Origin: Ensifer sesbaniae
GTDB taxonomy: Bacteria > Pseudomonadota > Alphaproteobacteria > Rhizobiales > Rhizobiaceae
Direction of reading: 5' to 3'
Length of the DNA stretch: 64,000 bases
Assembly: GCF_013283665.1 (NCBI RefSeq)
Contig: NZ_JABEKU010000002.1
Coordinates: forward strand, 62,001 to 126,000
The first letter of the stretch is position 1; the number at the start of each line of letters is the position of its first letter. Positions 7,701 through 16,749 of this stretch are shown piece after piece. The notes beneath the pieces were generated by a model. That model was not told the origin of the DNA, made no database searches, and saw only the letters and a program-made list of their open reading frames with translations. Made by a program: the position numbers and the translations under genes.

Positions 7701-8150
7701 ATGTCTTTGCAGGATTTGACAACCTATGTCGGCGTTGCCCACCCTTGGATGTGCGACACGATGGGGCACATGAACGTGCGCCATTATGCGGCGATGTTCG
7801 ACGACGCGAGTTTTCAGCTTCTTGGCCATATCGCCGGCACCGAAACAGAAGCAGACTCGGGCAGGGGGTGGGCGGATGTGCGCTCCGAGGTGGAATACAA
7901 GCACGAAACAAAGGCTGGCGCGCTGATCACCATCCGCTCGCGCGTCATCAAGCTCGGCCGCTCGTCGGTCACTTTCGAGCAGATCATGTCCGGTACGCTT
8001 GACGGCGTGGTACACGCCATCAACAGGACCACGACCGTACGCTTCGATCTTCAGGCGCGCGCGGCGGTCGTGCTCGAAGCGGACGCGCGGGAACGGGCGG
8101 AAGCGCTGGTGTCAAATGAGCCGGCGCGGCTTCGCGATCAATCGACGTAG
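7701..8150 (+). CDS. Hotdog-fold acyl-CoA thioesterase
   Basis: 149 residues of the 4HBT/hotdog superfamily: HPWMCDTMGHMNVRHYAAMF with the family Asp and the following helix, then WADVRSEVEYKHETKAGALI. The start at 7701 has GAGG upstream and removes a 23-residue extension without similarity. Thioesterases of this sort hydrolyse small acyl-CoA esters; the carnitine pathway pairs a betainyl-CoA thioesterase with a BKACE enzyme (known biology). A BKACE is encoded in the operon that starts about 1 kb to the right, beyond the LysR gene, so a linked role is plausible. The gene overlaps the convergent LysR gene by 13 bp. Confidence 0.8.
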   Translation: MSLQDLTTYVGVAHPWMCDTMGHMNVRHYAAMFDDASFQLLGHIAGTETEADSGRGWADVRSEVEYKHETKAGALITIRSRVIKLGRSSVTFEQIMSGTLDGVVHAINRTTTVRFDLQARAAVVLEADARERAEALVSNEPARLRDQST

Positions 8151-9097
8151 ACGCGTTCTTCAACCGGCGTTTCGGCAATCAGCGTCTGCAAGCCGCCGAT
8201 CAAAGCCCTCTCGGCCCGGTTGATCGCTTTCTCCGGGTTCGTCAGCATGAAAATATCGATGGCGGGCGGATTGTCGTAGGGCGGCAGGCGCCAGAGAAGC
8301 CCGTCTGTTACATCGCGGCGGGCGACATGCAGTGGCAGTGAGCCGACGCCGAGACCGGCAAGTGTCATCCGCCGCACCTCCTCGAGGCTTGAGGAGACGC
8401 CAACGACATTGGCGTTGAGCTTGGCTTCGCTGCGAAGCAGCGCCACAGGCCGGAGCGCGTCGGCGATATGGTCGGTATGGAAGGAAACCGACGTCTCCCC
8501 CTTGAGGTCGGCGAGCTTCAACCCCTCCCGACCGAACAGCCGGTGGTGCGGACCACAGAAGAAGCCGAAAAACTCCCTGAAGACCATGAGATAGTCGAGC
8601 GCCGGATCCCGGACGCTGACGAGGCAAAGACCGAAGGAAGCACGCTTCTCTCGGACCTGGCGCGTGACCTCACCGCTCGGCCCGACATTGATCGTCAGCG
8701 TCGCACGCGGATAGCTGCGATGGAACTCCATCAGCGCCCGGTCGAAGATCGGCGTGACCACATGGCTCGCAACGGCAATCGTGACGTGGCCGGTGACGTC
8801 GTCGCTGACGCCGCGCACGAGTTGCGGCAGTTGCGAGATCGTGCCGAAGACCTCGACGCTCTGTTCGTAGAGCAACTGTCCCACTTCGGTGAGCTCAAAG
8901 CGCGTCGCATCCCGCTCGACCAGACGTCGCCCGACGCGGTCTTCAAGCCGCCGAAGTGCATTGCTCACACTCGGCTGCTTGAGGTTCAGCCGCTCGGCCG
9001 CACGTGTGATGCTTTTGACCTCGGCGATCACCACGAAGGTGCGCAAAAGGTTCCAGTCGAGCTCCCAGACGAGCCGATCCAACCGCGGTGAAGTCAT
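8138..9097 (-). CDS. LysR-family transcriptional regulator
   Basis: 319 residues: N-terminal winged helix (LLRTFVVIAEVKSITRAAER, QPSVSNALRRLEDRVGRRLV) and a C-terminal LysR substrate-binding domain (FFGFFCGPHHRL, GVSSSLEEVRRMTLAGLGVG). It is divergent from the amino-acid ABC operon with 142 bp between, the standard layout for a LysR regulator of the adjacent operon. The ligand is unknown; presumably it is the transported compound or a breakdown product. Full length, no defects seen. Confidence 0.88.
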   Translation of the reverse strand: MTSPRLDRLVWELDWNLLRTFVVIAEVKSITRAAERLNLKQPSVSNALRRLEDRVGRRLVERDATRFELTEVGQLLYEQSVEVFGTISQLPQLVRGVSDDVTGHVTIAVASHVVTPIFDRALMEFHRSYPRATLTINVGPSGEVTRQVREKRASFGLCLVSVRDPALDYLMVFREFFGFFCGPHHRLFGREGLKLADLKGETSVSFHTDHIADALRPVALLRSEAKLNANVVGVSSSLEEVRRMTLAGLGVGSLPLHVARRDVTDGLLWRLPPYDNPPAIDIFMLTNPEKAINRAERALIGGLQTLIAETPVEERVYVD

Positions 9098-9239
9098 TCT
9101 TCAGATCTATGCCTTCTATTTCCATTATCTATTTGCGCAATGCTGAAGCAGAAGCAATCATGAAATTCGGAAGGCGCCTCCGTGCCGGGCCCCAAGCGCA
9201 CCAGAAGGCGCATTCACCCAGAGGAACAAGGAACAATTT

Positions 9240-10022
9240 ATGAAGAGCCTATTCTCCGGCCTGCTGGCCGCGACGCTGACCATCGCTGCAACTTTCTCCG
9301 CCGTCTCGGCGAAGGCCGACGACCTCGAGAACGTCAAGGCGGCCGGCGAACTGAAGATCGCCATGTCGGGCCAGTACCCGCCGTTCAATTTCGTCAATGA
9401 AGAAAACCAGGTCGTCGGTTTCGACGCTTCAATCGGCCAGGCAATTGCCGAGCGTGTCGGCGTCAAGGGCACGCTGGTCACGACCGCCTGGGACGGCATC
9501 ATCGCCGGCCTGCTCGCCAACAAATACGATACGATCGTCGGCTCGATGACGATCACCCCGGAGCGGGAGAAGGTCGTCGATTTCGTCGGTCCATATTACC
9601 ATGCCGGTCGCGCCGTCTTCGTCAGCGAGGCATCCAGTGTTCAAAAGCTCGACGAACTCAAGGGCAAGACGCTTGGCGTGACGCTCGGGGAAACGCATGA
9701 GAAGTGGGCACGCGAGCAGGGCGGCTGGGATGTGCGCACCTATAAGGGCCTGCCGGAGCTGCTGATGGAATTGAAGAGCGGTCGTGTCGATGCGATCGTC
9801 GTCGACAACATTCCGGTCATGGTCGCCGTCAAGGAAACCGGCGAAAAGGTCCGTCGCCTGGAAACGCCTGACATCGAAGGCGGTAGCGTCGCGATCGGCA
9901 TTGCCATCCGCAAGAACAATCCGGAGCTGAAGGCGGCGATGCAGAAGGCGCTCGAGGACATGCTGGCAGACGGTTCCTACGAGAAGATCGCCATGGAATG
10001 GGTCGGCAGCGATATCCGCTGA
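9240..10022 (+). CDS. ABC transporter substrate-binding protein, polar amino-acid type
   Basis: 260 residues with a Sec signal peptide (LAATLTIAATFSAVSAKA) and a family 3 solute-binding domain: ELKIAMSGQYPPFNFVNEEN, VVGFDASIGQAIAERVG, WDGIIAGLLANKYDTIVGSM and TPEREKVVDFVGPYY. It catches the substrate in the periplasm for the two permeases and the ATPase that follow. The ligand-site Arg found in true amino-acid binders is not obvious at the usual place, so a non-standard ligand is possible. AGGAACAAGG upstream of the ATG is a good ribosome-binding site. First gene of a nine-gene + strand run. Confidence 0.9.
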   Translation: MKSLFSGLLAATLTIAATFSAVSAKADDLENVKAAGELKIAMSGQYPPFNFVNEENQVVGFDASIGQAIAERVGVKGTLVTTAWDGIIAGLLANKYDTIVGSMTITPEREKVVDFVGPYYHAGRAVFVSEASSVQKLDELKGKTLGVTLGETHEKWAREQGGWDVRTYKGLPELLMELKSGRVDAIVVDNIPVMVAVKETGEKVRRLETPDIEGGSVAIGIAIRKNNPELKAAMQKALEDMLADGSYEKIAMEWVGSDIR

Positions 10023-10041
10023 TCCCCTGAGCTTCCCGTCT

Positions 10042-10071
10042 CTCCGGCCGCAGCATGAGCCGCGGCCGGAG
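10042..10071 (+). other. Intercistronic hairpin after the binding-protein gene
   Basis: CTCCGGCCGC (10042-10051) pairs perfectly with GCGGCCGGAG (10062-10071) around a 10-nt loop. No T-run follows, so it is more likely an mRNA-stabilising or partial-attenuation structure that keeps binding protein in excess over permease than a full terminator. A similar hairpin lies at 20825-20846 in the second importer operon. Confidence 0.6.
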
Positions 10072-10100
10072 CTTATGAATTCGCCTTCCGGAGTTTTCCC

Positions 10101-10748
10101 ATGGACGTTTCGCTGGTTGAGCGCGTCTTCCCGTTTTTCGTGGAAGCGGCGTGGATCACGATCGAGATCTCGGTACTTGCGCTTGCGCTCGGGCTGGTGG
10201 TGGCGTTCCTGATCGGCGCCGCCAAGATGTCGCGCTCGTTTCTGCTGCGCGCCTTCGGTACCGCCTATGTCAGCCTGTTTCGCGGCACGCCGTGCCTCAT
10301 CCAGCTCTTCGTGCTTTACTTCGGCGGTCCGCAGATCGGCATCAATCTGGAGCCATTTGCTGCCGGCGTCATTGGCCTTGGTCTCAACATCGGCGCCTAC
10401 ATGGCGGAATCGATCCGCGGCGCGGTGCTCTCGGTCGATCGCGGTCAGACGGAGGCAGCACGCTCGATCGGCTTCAGCCGGTTCCAGACCATGCGCAAGG
10501 TGGTCTTGCCGCAAGCTGCGCGCCTGATGATCCGGCCGCTCGGCGTCAATGCGGTAGCCCTCGTCAAGGGATCAGCACTCGTCTCGACGATTTCAGTGGT
10601 CGAGCTCACCTATACCGCGCAGCGCTACATCGGTTCGACTTACAAGCCGTTCGAGATCTTCGGCGTTGCCGCGGTGCTCTACATGCTCATCGTCTATGTC
10701 GTCGCGCGGATCGTCGATCTCATCGACCGACGCTACGCCATAGCTTGA
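10101..10748 (+). CDS. ABC transporter permease, polar amino-acid type (subunit 1)
   Basis: 215-residue inner-membrane permease of the HisM/GlnP type with about five transmembrane segments (ITIEISVLALALGLVVAFLI and others). The EAA loop, GQTEAARSIGFSRFQTMRKV, contacts the ATPase. FRGTPCLIQLFVLYFG is the typical second motif. The 13-bp gap to the next permease suggests co-translation. It pairs with that second permease to form a heterodimeric channel. Confidence 0.9.
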   Translation: MDVSLVERVFPFFVEAAWITIEISVLALALGLVVAFLIGAAKMSRSFLLRAFGTAYVSLFRGTPCLIQLFVLYFGGPQIGINLEPFAAGVIGLGLNIGAYMAESIRGAVLSVDRGQTEAARSIGFSRFQTMRKVVLPQAARLMIRPLGVNAVALVKGSALVSTISVVELTYTAQRYIGSTYKPFEIFGVAAVLYMLIVYVVARIVDLIDRRYAIA

Positions 10749-10761
10749 GGGGGAGACGCGC

Positions 10762-11421
10762 ATGCAAGGTCTCGATTTCAGCGTCGTTCCACCCTATGCC
10801 GACATCCTCTGGCTGGGCGTCTGGTGGACGGTCGTCCTGACCATCTCCGCCGCCCTGATCAGCTTCGTCTTCGGCATCGTTTTCGCCCTCGTCGTGCTCT
10901 ATGCACCGAAAACCGTGGCCCTGCCGGTGCGGGCGTTCATGTGGCTGTTCATGGGCACGCCGTTGCTCCTGCAGCTTTTCCTGATCTATTACGGGCTCGG
11001 ACAGCTGGGCTTCAAGATCCCGGCGCTGATCGCCGGCATCATCGGTCTCGGCCTGCATTTTGCCGTCTACAATGCCGACATCCTTCGCGCCGGTATCGTG
11101 GCCGTCGATGCCGGACAGACGGAGGGCGCCCGCAGCCTTGGCTTCAGCCGCATGCAGACGCTGCGCCACTTCATCGTGCCGCAGGCGATCCGCAACACCA
11201 TTCCGGCCATGGGCAACAACCTGATCGTGCTCCTGAAGGAATCCTCGCTCGTTTCGATCATCGGCATTGCCGAACTCGTCCATGCCGCACAGCTCGCGAT
11301 CAGCGAGACCTTCAGGCCGTTCGAATTCTACATCACGGTCGCAGCTCTCTATTACATCCTCAATCTCGTCCTCGAAGCGGGTCTGCGCCAGGTCGAAAAG
11401 AACGTGGAGGTTTCACGATGA
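10762..11421 (+). CDS. ABC transporter permease, polar amino-acid type (subunit 2)
   Basis: 219-residue HisQ/GlnP-type permease: [20 protein letters not shown] and the EAA loop [20 protein letters not shown]. It is homologous to the preceding subunit. Its stop overlaps the start of the ATPase gene (ATGA at 11418-11421), indicating translational coupling. The C-terminus [12 protein letters not shown] is cytoplasmic. Confidence 0.9.
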   Translation: MQGLDFSVVPPYADILWLGVWWTVVLTISAALISFVFGIVFALVVLYAPKTVALPVRAFMWLFMGTPLLLQLFLIYYGLGQLGFKIPALIAGIIGLGLHFAVYNADILRAGIVAVDAGQTEGARSLGFSRMQTLRHFIVPQAIRNTIPAMGNNLIVLLKESSLVSIIGIAELVHAAQLAISETFRPFEFYITVAALYYILNLVLEAGLRQVEKNVEVSR

Positions 11422-12182
11422 CCGCACAGAGACCCATGGTCGAAGTCAAGGGTGCCCGCAAGAATTACGGCGCCCTGGAAGTCCTGAAGGGCATCGATCT
11501 CTCCGTGGCGCGCGGCCAGATCGTTGCGATTATCGGCCCGAGCGGTTCGGGCAAGAGCACGCTTTTGAGGTCGATCAACCATCTGGAGACGCTGAATGGT
11601 GGCGAAGTCTGGCTTGATGGCGTTCAGGTCAACCAGGACCTGAGAGGTCAGGCCTTCGAAAGGCACATCAATGCGGTGCGCCAACAGATGGGTATGGTGT
11701 TCCAGCACTTCAACCTGTTCCCACACCTGACCGTCCTGCAGAACATTACCATGGGGCCGATCATTCTGAAGGGCATGGCAAAGGCGGCGGCGCGTGAACT
11801 CGCCATCGAACTCCTGTCGAAGGTGGGCCTTGCCGACAAGGTCGATGCCTTTCCGTCCCGGCTTTCCGGCGGACAAAAGCAACGCGTCGCGATCGCCCGG
11901 GCGCTTGCGATGCAGCCGAAGGTGATGCTCTTCGACGAGGCGACTTCGGCCCTCGACCCGGAACTGGTCGACGAAGTGAACGCGGTCATGAAGCAACTCG
12001 CGGCCGAGCATATGACCATGCTGATTGTCACCCATGAGATGCGGTTTGCCGGTGAGGTCGCCGACCGTGTCCTGTTCATGGATGGCGGTGTCGTCGTCGA
12101 GCAAGGCGCGCCTGGCGAGATCTTCCGCCAACCGACGCAGGAGCGCACCCGGGCCTTCCTCAAGAAGTACCTGGCGGCGTGA
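11418..12182 (+). CDS. ABC transporter ATP-binding protein, polar amino-acid type
   Basis: 254 residues starting [20 protein letters not shown]. Walker [11 protein letters not shown]-loop [15 protein letters not shown], signature LSGGQKQR, Walker [15 protein letters not shown] and the H-loop VTHEM are all intact. Best matched to GlnQ/HisP-type ATPases. The reading frame is open for about 590 bp further upstream, but this ATG overlaps the permease stop and begins family similarity. It drives the importer of this operon. Confidence 0.92.
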   Translation: MTAQRPMVEVKGARKNYGALEVLKGIDLSVARGQIVAIIGPSGSGKSTLLRSINHLETLNGGEVWLDGVQVNQDLRGQAFERHINAVRQQMGMVFQHFNLFPHLTVLQNITMGPIILKGMAKAAARELAIELLSKVGLADKVDAFPSRLSGGQKQRVAIARALAMQPKVMLFDEATSALDPELVDEVNAVMKQLAAEHMTMLIVTHEMRFAGEVADRVLFMDGGVVVEQGAPGEIFRQPTQERTRAFLKKYLAA

Positions 12183-12190
12183 TGGGGGTG

Positions 12191-13828
12191 ATGATGGAAG
12201 AAAACAACCGATACCCCGATTTCGGCCTGACGCCGGAACAGCGCCGCGAGGCGGTGCTAGGTCACTATTACGAATATCCGGGCATGGACGGGGAGCGCGG
12301 CGAGATCTGGTGCTACACCGACGCCTATGCCTATCCGCCAGGCGCCACCGTGCGGCTGCAGGTCAGTTCGACGGCTCCCCGCTTCTCGCTTGAAATCGTT
12401 GGCGACGGTGCAACCGAGCAAAGCGTCATGAAGCATGACGGCCTTGCCGCGCGCTGGCAGGAAACGCCTGACCAGTGCTCGGTCGTCGGCTGCGGCTGGG
12501 AGTCGAGCTTCGAGTTCAAGGTTGAAGAGAACTGGCCGTCCGGCGCCTACCGCGTCACGCTGAGAGCGGAGGGCAAGGACGGCACGCCGATCTATTGTCA
12601 TCACCTCTTCATCGTGCGGCCGATCGCTGGCCGAAAGCCGGGCCGCGTGCTGCAGATCGCCGCTACCGGCTCCTGGACCTCTTACAATACCTGGGGTGGA
12701 TCCAACCACTACCAGGGCATCACGGGTCCCAACCGCGACCAGTATGCGACGACGGTCAGCATCGAGCGCCCCTTCTGCCGTGGCTTCGTCGTGCTGCCGG
12801 CCGACGCGCCGCGCGTGCCGCTTGAAATCTACGCGCCAATGGCCGTCGCTCCACGTTACCCGCATATGGAATGGGCCTATGCCAACGGCTATTCCAAGAA
12901 GTATGCCTCCTCCGGCTGGGCGAGTTACGACAGTCATTTCTTCCGCTGGGCGGAACGTCAGGGCTATGCCGTCGATCTCGCCAGCCAGCATGACCTGCAT
13001 TTCAACCCTGAGATCCTCGACGGCTATGACTGCGTCGTCTTCGTCGGCCATGACGAATACTGGACCTGGGAAATGCGCGATGCGGTCGACACCTATGTCG
13101 AGCGCGGCGGCAGGGCGGCCCGTTTTGCCGGCAACTTCATGTGGCAGACGCGCCTCGAAGACGGCGGCAAGCGCCAGGTTTGCTACAAGTACCGGTCACG
13201 GGCCGAAGACCCCGCCTATCGCTTAGCTGATCCGACGCGGACCAGCGGCTCCTGGGAGGCCGCCGAGATCGGTCGGCCGGGCGCGGCGACCTTTGGACTC
13301 AACGCCACCCGCGGGCTCTACGTCGGCTGGGGCGGTTGCGCCCCGCGCGGAGCACGGGGCTTTCCGGTCTATCGGCCCGAGCATTGGGCTTTTGCCGGAA
13401 CAGGTATCTACTACGGCGATATCCTCGGCGCGGAAGGCCATGCCTTCGGCTATGAGGTCGATGGTCTCGACTACATCATCCGCGGCGGACTGCCGGAGCC
13501 TGCCGAAAACAGTGGCGCGCCGGAAGGTCTCGAAATCCTCGCGCTCGGCATGTCGTCGTTGAAGGAAGAAAGCGCCGACATTCCCGCCGACGACCAGTTC
13601 CTCTCAGATGCCGACGCGAAATTCGTCGCCGAGACGCTGACCGGCGACAATGGCCCGGCGGCCGTCGAACGCGTCAAGCGCGGCGCAGGCATGATCGTCA
13701 ATTTCCCGCGCGGCAAGGGCGAGGTCTTCCACGCCGGAAGCTGCGAATGGGTGGCGGCACTCAAACGCGGCGACGCGATGGTCGAGCGCGTCACCGCCAA
13801 TGTTCTCAATCACTATCTCAACCGCTGA
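12191..13828 (+). CDS. N,N-dimethylformamidase large-subunit-like protein
   Basis: About 546 residues resembling the beta (large) subunit of N,N-dimethylformamidase (DMFA2_C family): TGSWTSYNTWGGSNHY, HMEWAYANGYSKKYASSGWA, DCVVFVGHDEYWTWEMRDAV, GRAARFAGNFMWQTRLED and GMIVNFPRGKGEVFHAGSCEW. True DMFase is an iron-dependent alpha2beta2 amidohydrolase; no small alpha-subunit gene is seen next to this one. The start lies in GTGATGGGGGTGATGATGG; 12191 or 12194 has GGGGG upstream, while the outer GTG (12179) overlaps the ATPase stop. It is embedded in an amine/amide catabolic operon, so hydrolysis of an N-acyl or formamide bond of the imported substrate is inferred. Confidence 0.75.
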   Translation: MMEENNRYPDFGLTPEQRREAVLGHYYEYPGMDGERGEIWCYTDAYAYPPGATVRLQVSSTAPRFSLEIVGDGATEQSVMKHDGLAARWQETPDQCSVVGCGWESSFEFKVEENWPSGAYRVTLRAEGKDGTPIYCHHLFIVRPIAGRKPGRVLQIAATGSWTSYNTWGGSNHYQGITGPNRDQYATTVSIERPFCRGFVVLPADAPRVPLEIYAPMAVAPRYPHMEWAYANGYSKKYASSGWASYDSHFFRWAERQGYAVDLASQHDLHFNPEILDGYDCVVFVGHDEYWTWEMRDAVDTYVERGGRAARFAGNFMWQTRLEDGGKRQVCYKYRSRAEDPAYRLADPTRTSGSWEAAEIGRPGAATFGLNATRGLYVGWGGCAPRGARGFPVYRPEHWAFAGTGIYYGDILGAEGHAFGYEVDGLDYIIRGGLPEPAENSGAPEGLEILALGMSSLKEESADIPADDQFLSDADAKFVAETLTGDNGPAAVERVKRGAGMIVNFPRGKGEVFHAGSCEWVAALKRGDAMVERVTANVLNHYLNR

Positions 13829-13840
13829 CAGAGACTTGCC

Positions 13841-15208
13841 ATGCTCAAGACGACAGCTTCCAACGAACGACCCGCCTCTCACCTCTTCTATCAGTCGCGC
13901 CTGCGCCGTCCGCTGGTTGACCGCGCTGAAGGCATCTATCTCTGGGATCAGGACGGACGCCGTGTGATCGACGGTTCGAGCGGCGCCATGGTGGTCAATA
14001 TCGGCCATGGCAACCGCAACGTGCTCGATGCGATGAAGCGCCAGATGGATCGGGTGACTTTCGCTTACCGGCTGCATTTCGAAAACGAGCCTGCGGAGGA
14101 CTTGGCCCGCCGCGCCGCCGAAAAGCTGCCTGATGGCATGGACAAGATCTTCTTCGTTTCAGGCGGCTCGGAAGCCGTCGAATCCTGCCTCAAGCTCGCG
14201 CGGCAATGGGCTGTCGCCACCGGCCAGAAGGATCGCTGGAAGGTGATTTCGCGCTTTCCCTCCTATCATGGCGGCACGCTTGGAGCCTTGGCCGTCACCG
14301 GTTATGCCGCACTCTCTGCCCCCTTCTCGCCGATGATGCGCGAGATGCCGAAGGTGCCGGCGCCAACCGCTTATCTTGACCGGGACAACCTGACGATGGA
14401 GCAGCGCGGCATCAAATATGCCGACATGCTGGAGGAGAAGATCCAGGCGGAAGGCCCGGAAACGGTGCTGGCCTTCATCATGGAGCCGATCGGCGGCGCC
14501 TCGACCGGAGCTCTGGTGGCGCCGGACAGCTACTACCCGCGCATTCGCGAAATCTGCGACAAGTACGGCATCCTGCTGATCCATGACGAGGTGATGAGTG
14601 GTGCGGGCCGCACCGGAAAGTTCCTCGGTGGCGACCACTGGAATTGCCGCCCGGATCTGATCGCGCTCTCAAAGGGCTTCGCTTCCGGCTATTGCCCGCT
14701 CGGCGCCATGGCCGCGCCGTCACGGATCGTTCAGCCGGTTCTCGATGCCGGCGGTTTCCAACATGGCTTCACCTATGCCGGCAATCCGCTTGCCTGCGCG
14801 GCCGGTCTTGCCGTTCTCGACGAGATTGATCGGCTTGGCCTCATAGACAATGCCGCCGCCATGGGCGAGGCGTTGAAGGCAGAACTGGTGGCGCTTTCCG
14901 GTCGCTTCCCTTTCATCGGCAACGTGCGCGGCAAGGGGTTGTTGCTGGCAGCCGAGTTCGTTTCCGACCGCGAAACGATGAGGCCATTGCCAAAGGAATT
15001 GAACGCACACCAGCGCATGGTCGATCTCGCCTATGAACGCGGCCTGATCATCTATTCCAGGCGCACGCGCGGCGGCGTCGAGGGCGACCATTTCCTCGTC
15101 TGCCCACCGATGATCATCACCCGTGAGCAGATCGGCGAGATCGTCGGCATCCTCGGTGACGTTCTCGAAGTGCTCGCCGAAGAACTCAACCTTCCCGTCA
15201 ACCGCTGA
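13841..15208 (+). CDS. Class III PLP aminotransferase
   Basis: 455-residue omega-type aminotransferase: DGSSGAMVVNIGHGN, FVSGGSEAVESCLKLARQW, YHGGTLGALAVTG, LLIHDEVMSGAGRTGKF and DLIALSKGFASGYCPLGAM with the PLP-binding Lys. Enzymes of this type move an amino group from omega-amino acids, beta-amino acids or diamines to pyruvate or 2-oxoglutarate. It is followed after 10 bp by the BKACE gene, which needs a beta-keto acid, so it probably makes that keto acid by transamination of a beta-amino acid (inference). Length and motifs are normal. Confidence 0.9.
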   Translation: MLKTTASNERPASHLFYQSRLRRPLVDRAEGIYLWDQDGRRVIDGSSGAMVVNIGHGNRNVLDAMKRQMDRVTFAYRLHFENEPAEDLARRAAEKLPDGMDKIFFVSGGSEAVESCLKLARQWAVATGQKDRWKVISRFPSYHGGTLGALAVTGYAALSAPFSPMMREMPKVPAPTAYLDRDNLTMEQRGIKYADMLEEKIQAEGPETVLAFIMEPIGGASTGALVAPDSYYPRIREICDKYGILLIHDEVMSGAGRTGKFLGGDHWNCRPDLIALSKGFASGYCPLGAMAAPSRIVQPVLDAGGFQHGFTYAGNPLACAAGLAVLDEIDRLGLIDNAAAMGEALKAELVALSGRFPFIGNVRGKGLLLAAEFVSDRETMRPLPKELNAHQRMVDLAYERGLIIYSRRTRGGVEGDHFLVCPPMIITREQIGEIVGILGDVLEVLAEELNLPVNR

Positions 15209-15218
15209 GGCCTTGACC

Positions 15219-16163
15219 ATGACGAAAGCCAAGACATCGCGCAAAGTGATCATCACCTGCGCGGTGACGGGATCGGTGCACACGCCGACCATGTCGCCTT
15301 ACCTGCCGATTACGCCCGACCAGATCGCCTTTGAAGCGGTTGCAGCGGCCGAGGCCGGCGCTTCCATCCTGCATCTACACGCGCGTAACCCGACGGACGG
15401 CCGTCCGTCCGCCGATCCGGCGCTGTTCATGCAATTCCTGCCGCGCATCAAGCAGTCGACCGATGCGGTCGTGAACATCTCGACCGGCGGCTCGTCGCTG
15501 ATGGCGCTGGAAGATCGACTTGCCGCATCCCTTCGCGCCGAACCGGAAATGTGCTCGCTGAATATGGGTTCGATGAATTTCGCGCTCTTTCCGGCGCTCG
15601 ACAAACCGACGGAATGGAAGCACGAATGGGAGCCGGAGCTTCTGGAAGCAACGCGCGGTTCGATCTTCAAGAACACCTTTGCCGATATGGAGTTTATCCT
15701 GACGCGGCTCGGCCAAGGCTGCGGCACGCGCTTCGAGTTCGAATGTTATGACGTCGGCCATCTCTATTCGCTGGCGCATTTCCGCGATCGCGGCCTGGTG
15801 TCGGGCCATCTCTTCATCCAGTTCGTCTTCGGTGTCCTCGGTGGCATCGGCGCCGACCCGGAAAACCTGACGCATATGAAGCGCATCGCCGACAAGCTCT
15901 TCGGCGACGACTACAGCTTCTCGGTGCTGGCTGCCGGCCGCCACCAGATGCCGATGATCACAATGGCTGCTGCCATGGGCGGCAATGTGCGCGTCGGGTT
16001 GGAAGACAGTCTCTATAACGGCCGCGGGACGCTTGCGACCAGCAATGCCGAACAGGTTCACCGCATCCGCACGGTGCTGGACGCGTTGTCGCTGGAGGTT
16101 GCCACACCAGCCGAGGCACGCGATCTTCTCGGCCTAAAGGGCGGAGACAAGGTCGCGTTCTAA
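15219..16163 (+). CDS. Beta-keto acid cleavage enzyme (BKACE, DUF849)
   Basis: 314 residues of the 3-keto-5-aminohexanoate cleavage enzyme family. A TIM-barrel start (VIITCAVTGSVHTPTMSPYL) is followed by ASILHLHARNPTDGRPSADP, whose two His residues (52 and 54) are the expected metal ligands, and by NISTGGSS, FECYDVGHL and GGNVRVGLEDSLYNGRG. BKACEs react a beta-keto acid with acetyl-CoA to give acetoacetate and a new acyl-CoA; members act on 3-keto-5-aminohexanoate, dehydrocarnitine and others. The start at 15219 begins similarity and leaves a 10-bp gap. The aminotransferase and thioesterase nearby match its substrate and product chemistry. Confidence 0.9.
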   Translation: MTKAKTSRKVIITCAVTGSVHTPTMSPYLPITPDQIAFEAVAAAEAGASILHLHARNPTDGRPSADPALFMQFLPRIKQSTDAVVNISTGGSSLMALEDRLAASLRAEPEMCSLNMGSMNFALFPALDKPTEWKHEWEPELLEATRGSIFKNTFADMEFILTRLGQGCGTRFEFECYDVGHLYSLAHFRDRGLVSGHLFIQFVFGVLGGIGADPENLTHMKRIADKLFGDDYSFSVLAAGRHQMPMITMAAAMGGNVRVGLEDSLYNGRGTLATSNAEQVHRIRTVLDALSLEVATPAEARDLLGLKGGDKVAF

Positions 16164-16226
16164 TGGCGCAGCCCGCCGCCAAAGCGCAGGCCGCCATGGT
16201 CATGGGAACAAAAGGAAGAATAGGTG

Positions 16227-16733
16227 ATGACAATAGGAGCCGATGCCTTGGATGTGGCGATCCGCCCCGGGCGGCCGGAGGATGCCGATGCAATGCACCG
16301 GGCAATCCTTGAAATGGGGCGCGGACTTGGCATGGAGGCCAAGATCACGAGTAGTGTCGAGGTTTTTCGCCGATGCGGCTTCGGGCCCGAGGCCGCCTTC
16401 GGCAGTTTCGTCGCGGAAGCGCGCGGGGAATTGGTCGGGCTTTGCCTCTTTTTCCCGATCTTTTCCACCTGGCGCGGCCGGCCCGGCGTTTTCGTCCAGG
16501 ACCTCTATGTCGATGGACGCCTGCGCGGGCAGGGCATCGGCGAGCGGCTGCTGCGCGAGGCGGCAAGCTGGTCGAAGGCGCGGGGAGGCGACTACCTGCG
16601 ACTGGCGGTCGATGCCGAGAACTTCGCCGCTCAACGCTTCTACGAACGGCTCGGCATCACCTGGCAGAAAGCCGACCATGAACACGCCGCCTATGGTGAC
16701 GCCTTTCTGGCGCTCGCCGATGGACTGAATTGA
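16227..16733 (+). CDS. GNAT-family N-acetyltransferase
   Basis: 168 residues of the GNAT fold: VAIRPGRPEDADAMHRAI, VGLCLFFPIFSTW, VFVQDLYVDGRLRGQGIGER with the acetyl-CoA pyrophosphate-binding R-x-x-G-x-G/A motif, and NFAAQRFYERLGI. Resemblance is to diamine/small-amine acetyltransferases. GTG at 16224 is an alternative start; GGAAGAA lies upstream. It is followed 16 bp later by a deacetylase of the acetylpolyamine amidohydrolase type, so the pair could add and remove an acetyl group on the same amine. Confidence 0.85.
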   Translation: MTIGADALDVAIRPGRPEDADAMHRAILEMGRGLGMEAKITSSVEVFRRCGFGPEAAFGSFVAEARGELVGLCLFFPIFSTWRGRPGVFVQDLYVDGRLRGQGIGERLLREAASWSKARGGDYLRLAVDAENFAAQRFYERLGITWQKADHEHAAYGDAFLALADGLN

Positions 16734-16749
16734 TGAGGACGGAACGAGT

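Noticed and set aside
8138-8150. 13-bp overlap of thioesterase and LysR genes as a sign of error
   Set aside because: Both C-termini look normal, and small convergent overlaps are common.
9429-10514. - strand 361-codon frame opposite the first importer genes
   Set aside because: Shadow of two well-identified + strand genes; His/Arg/Asp-rich antisense composition.
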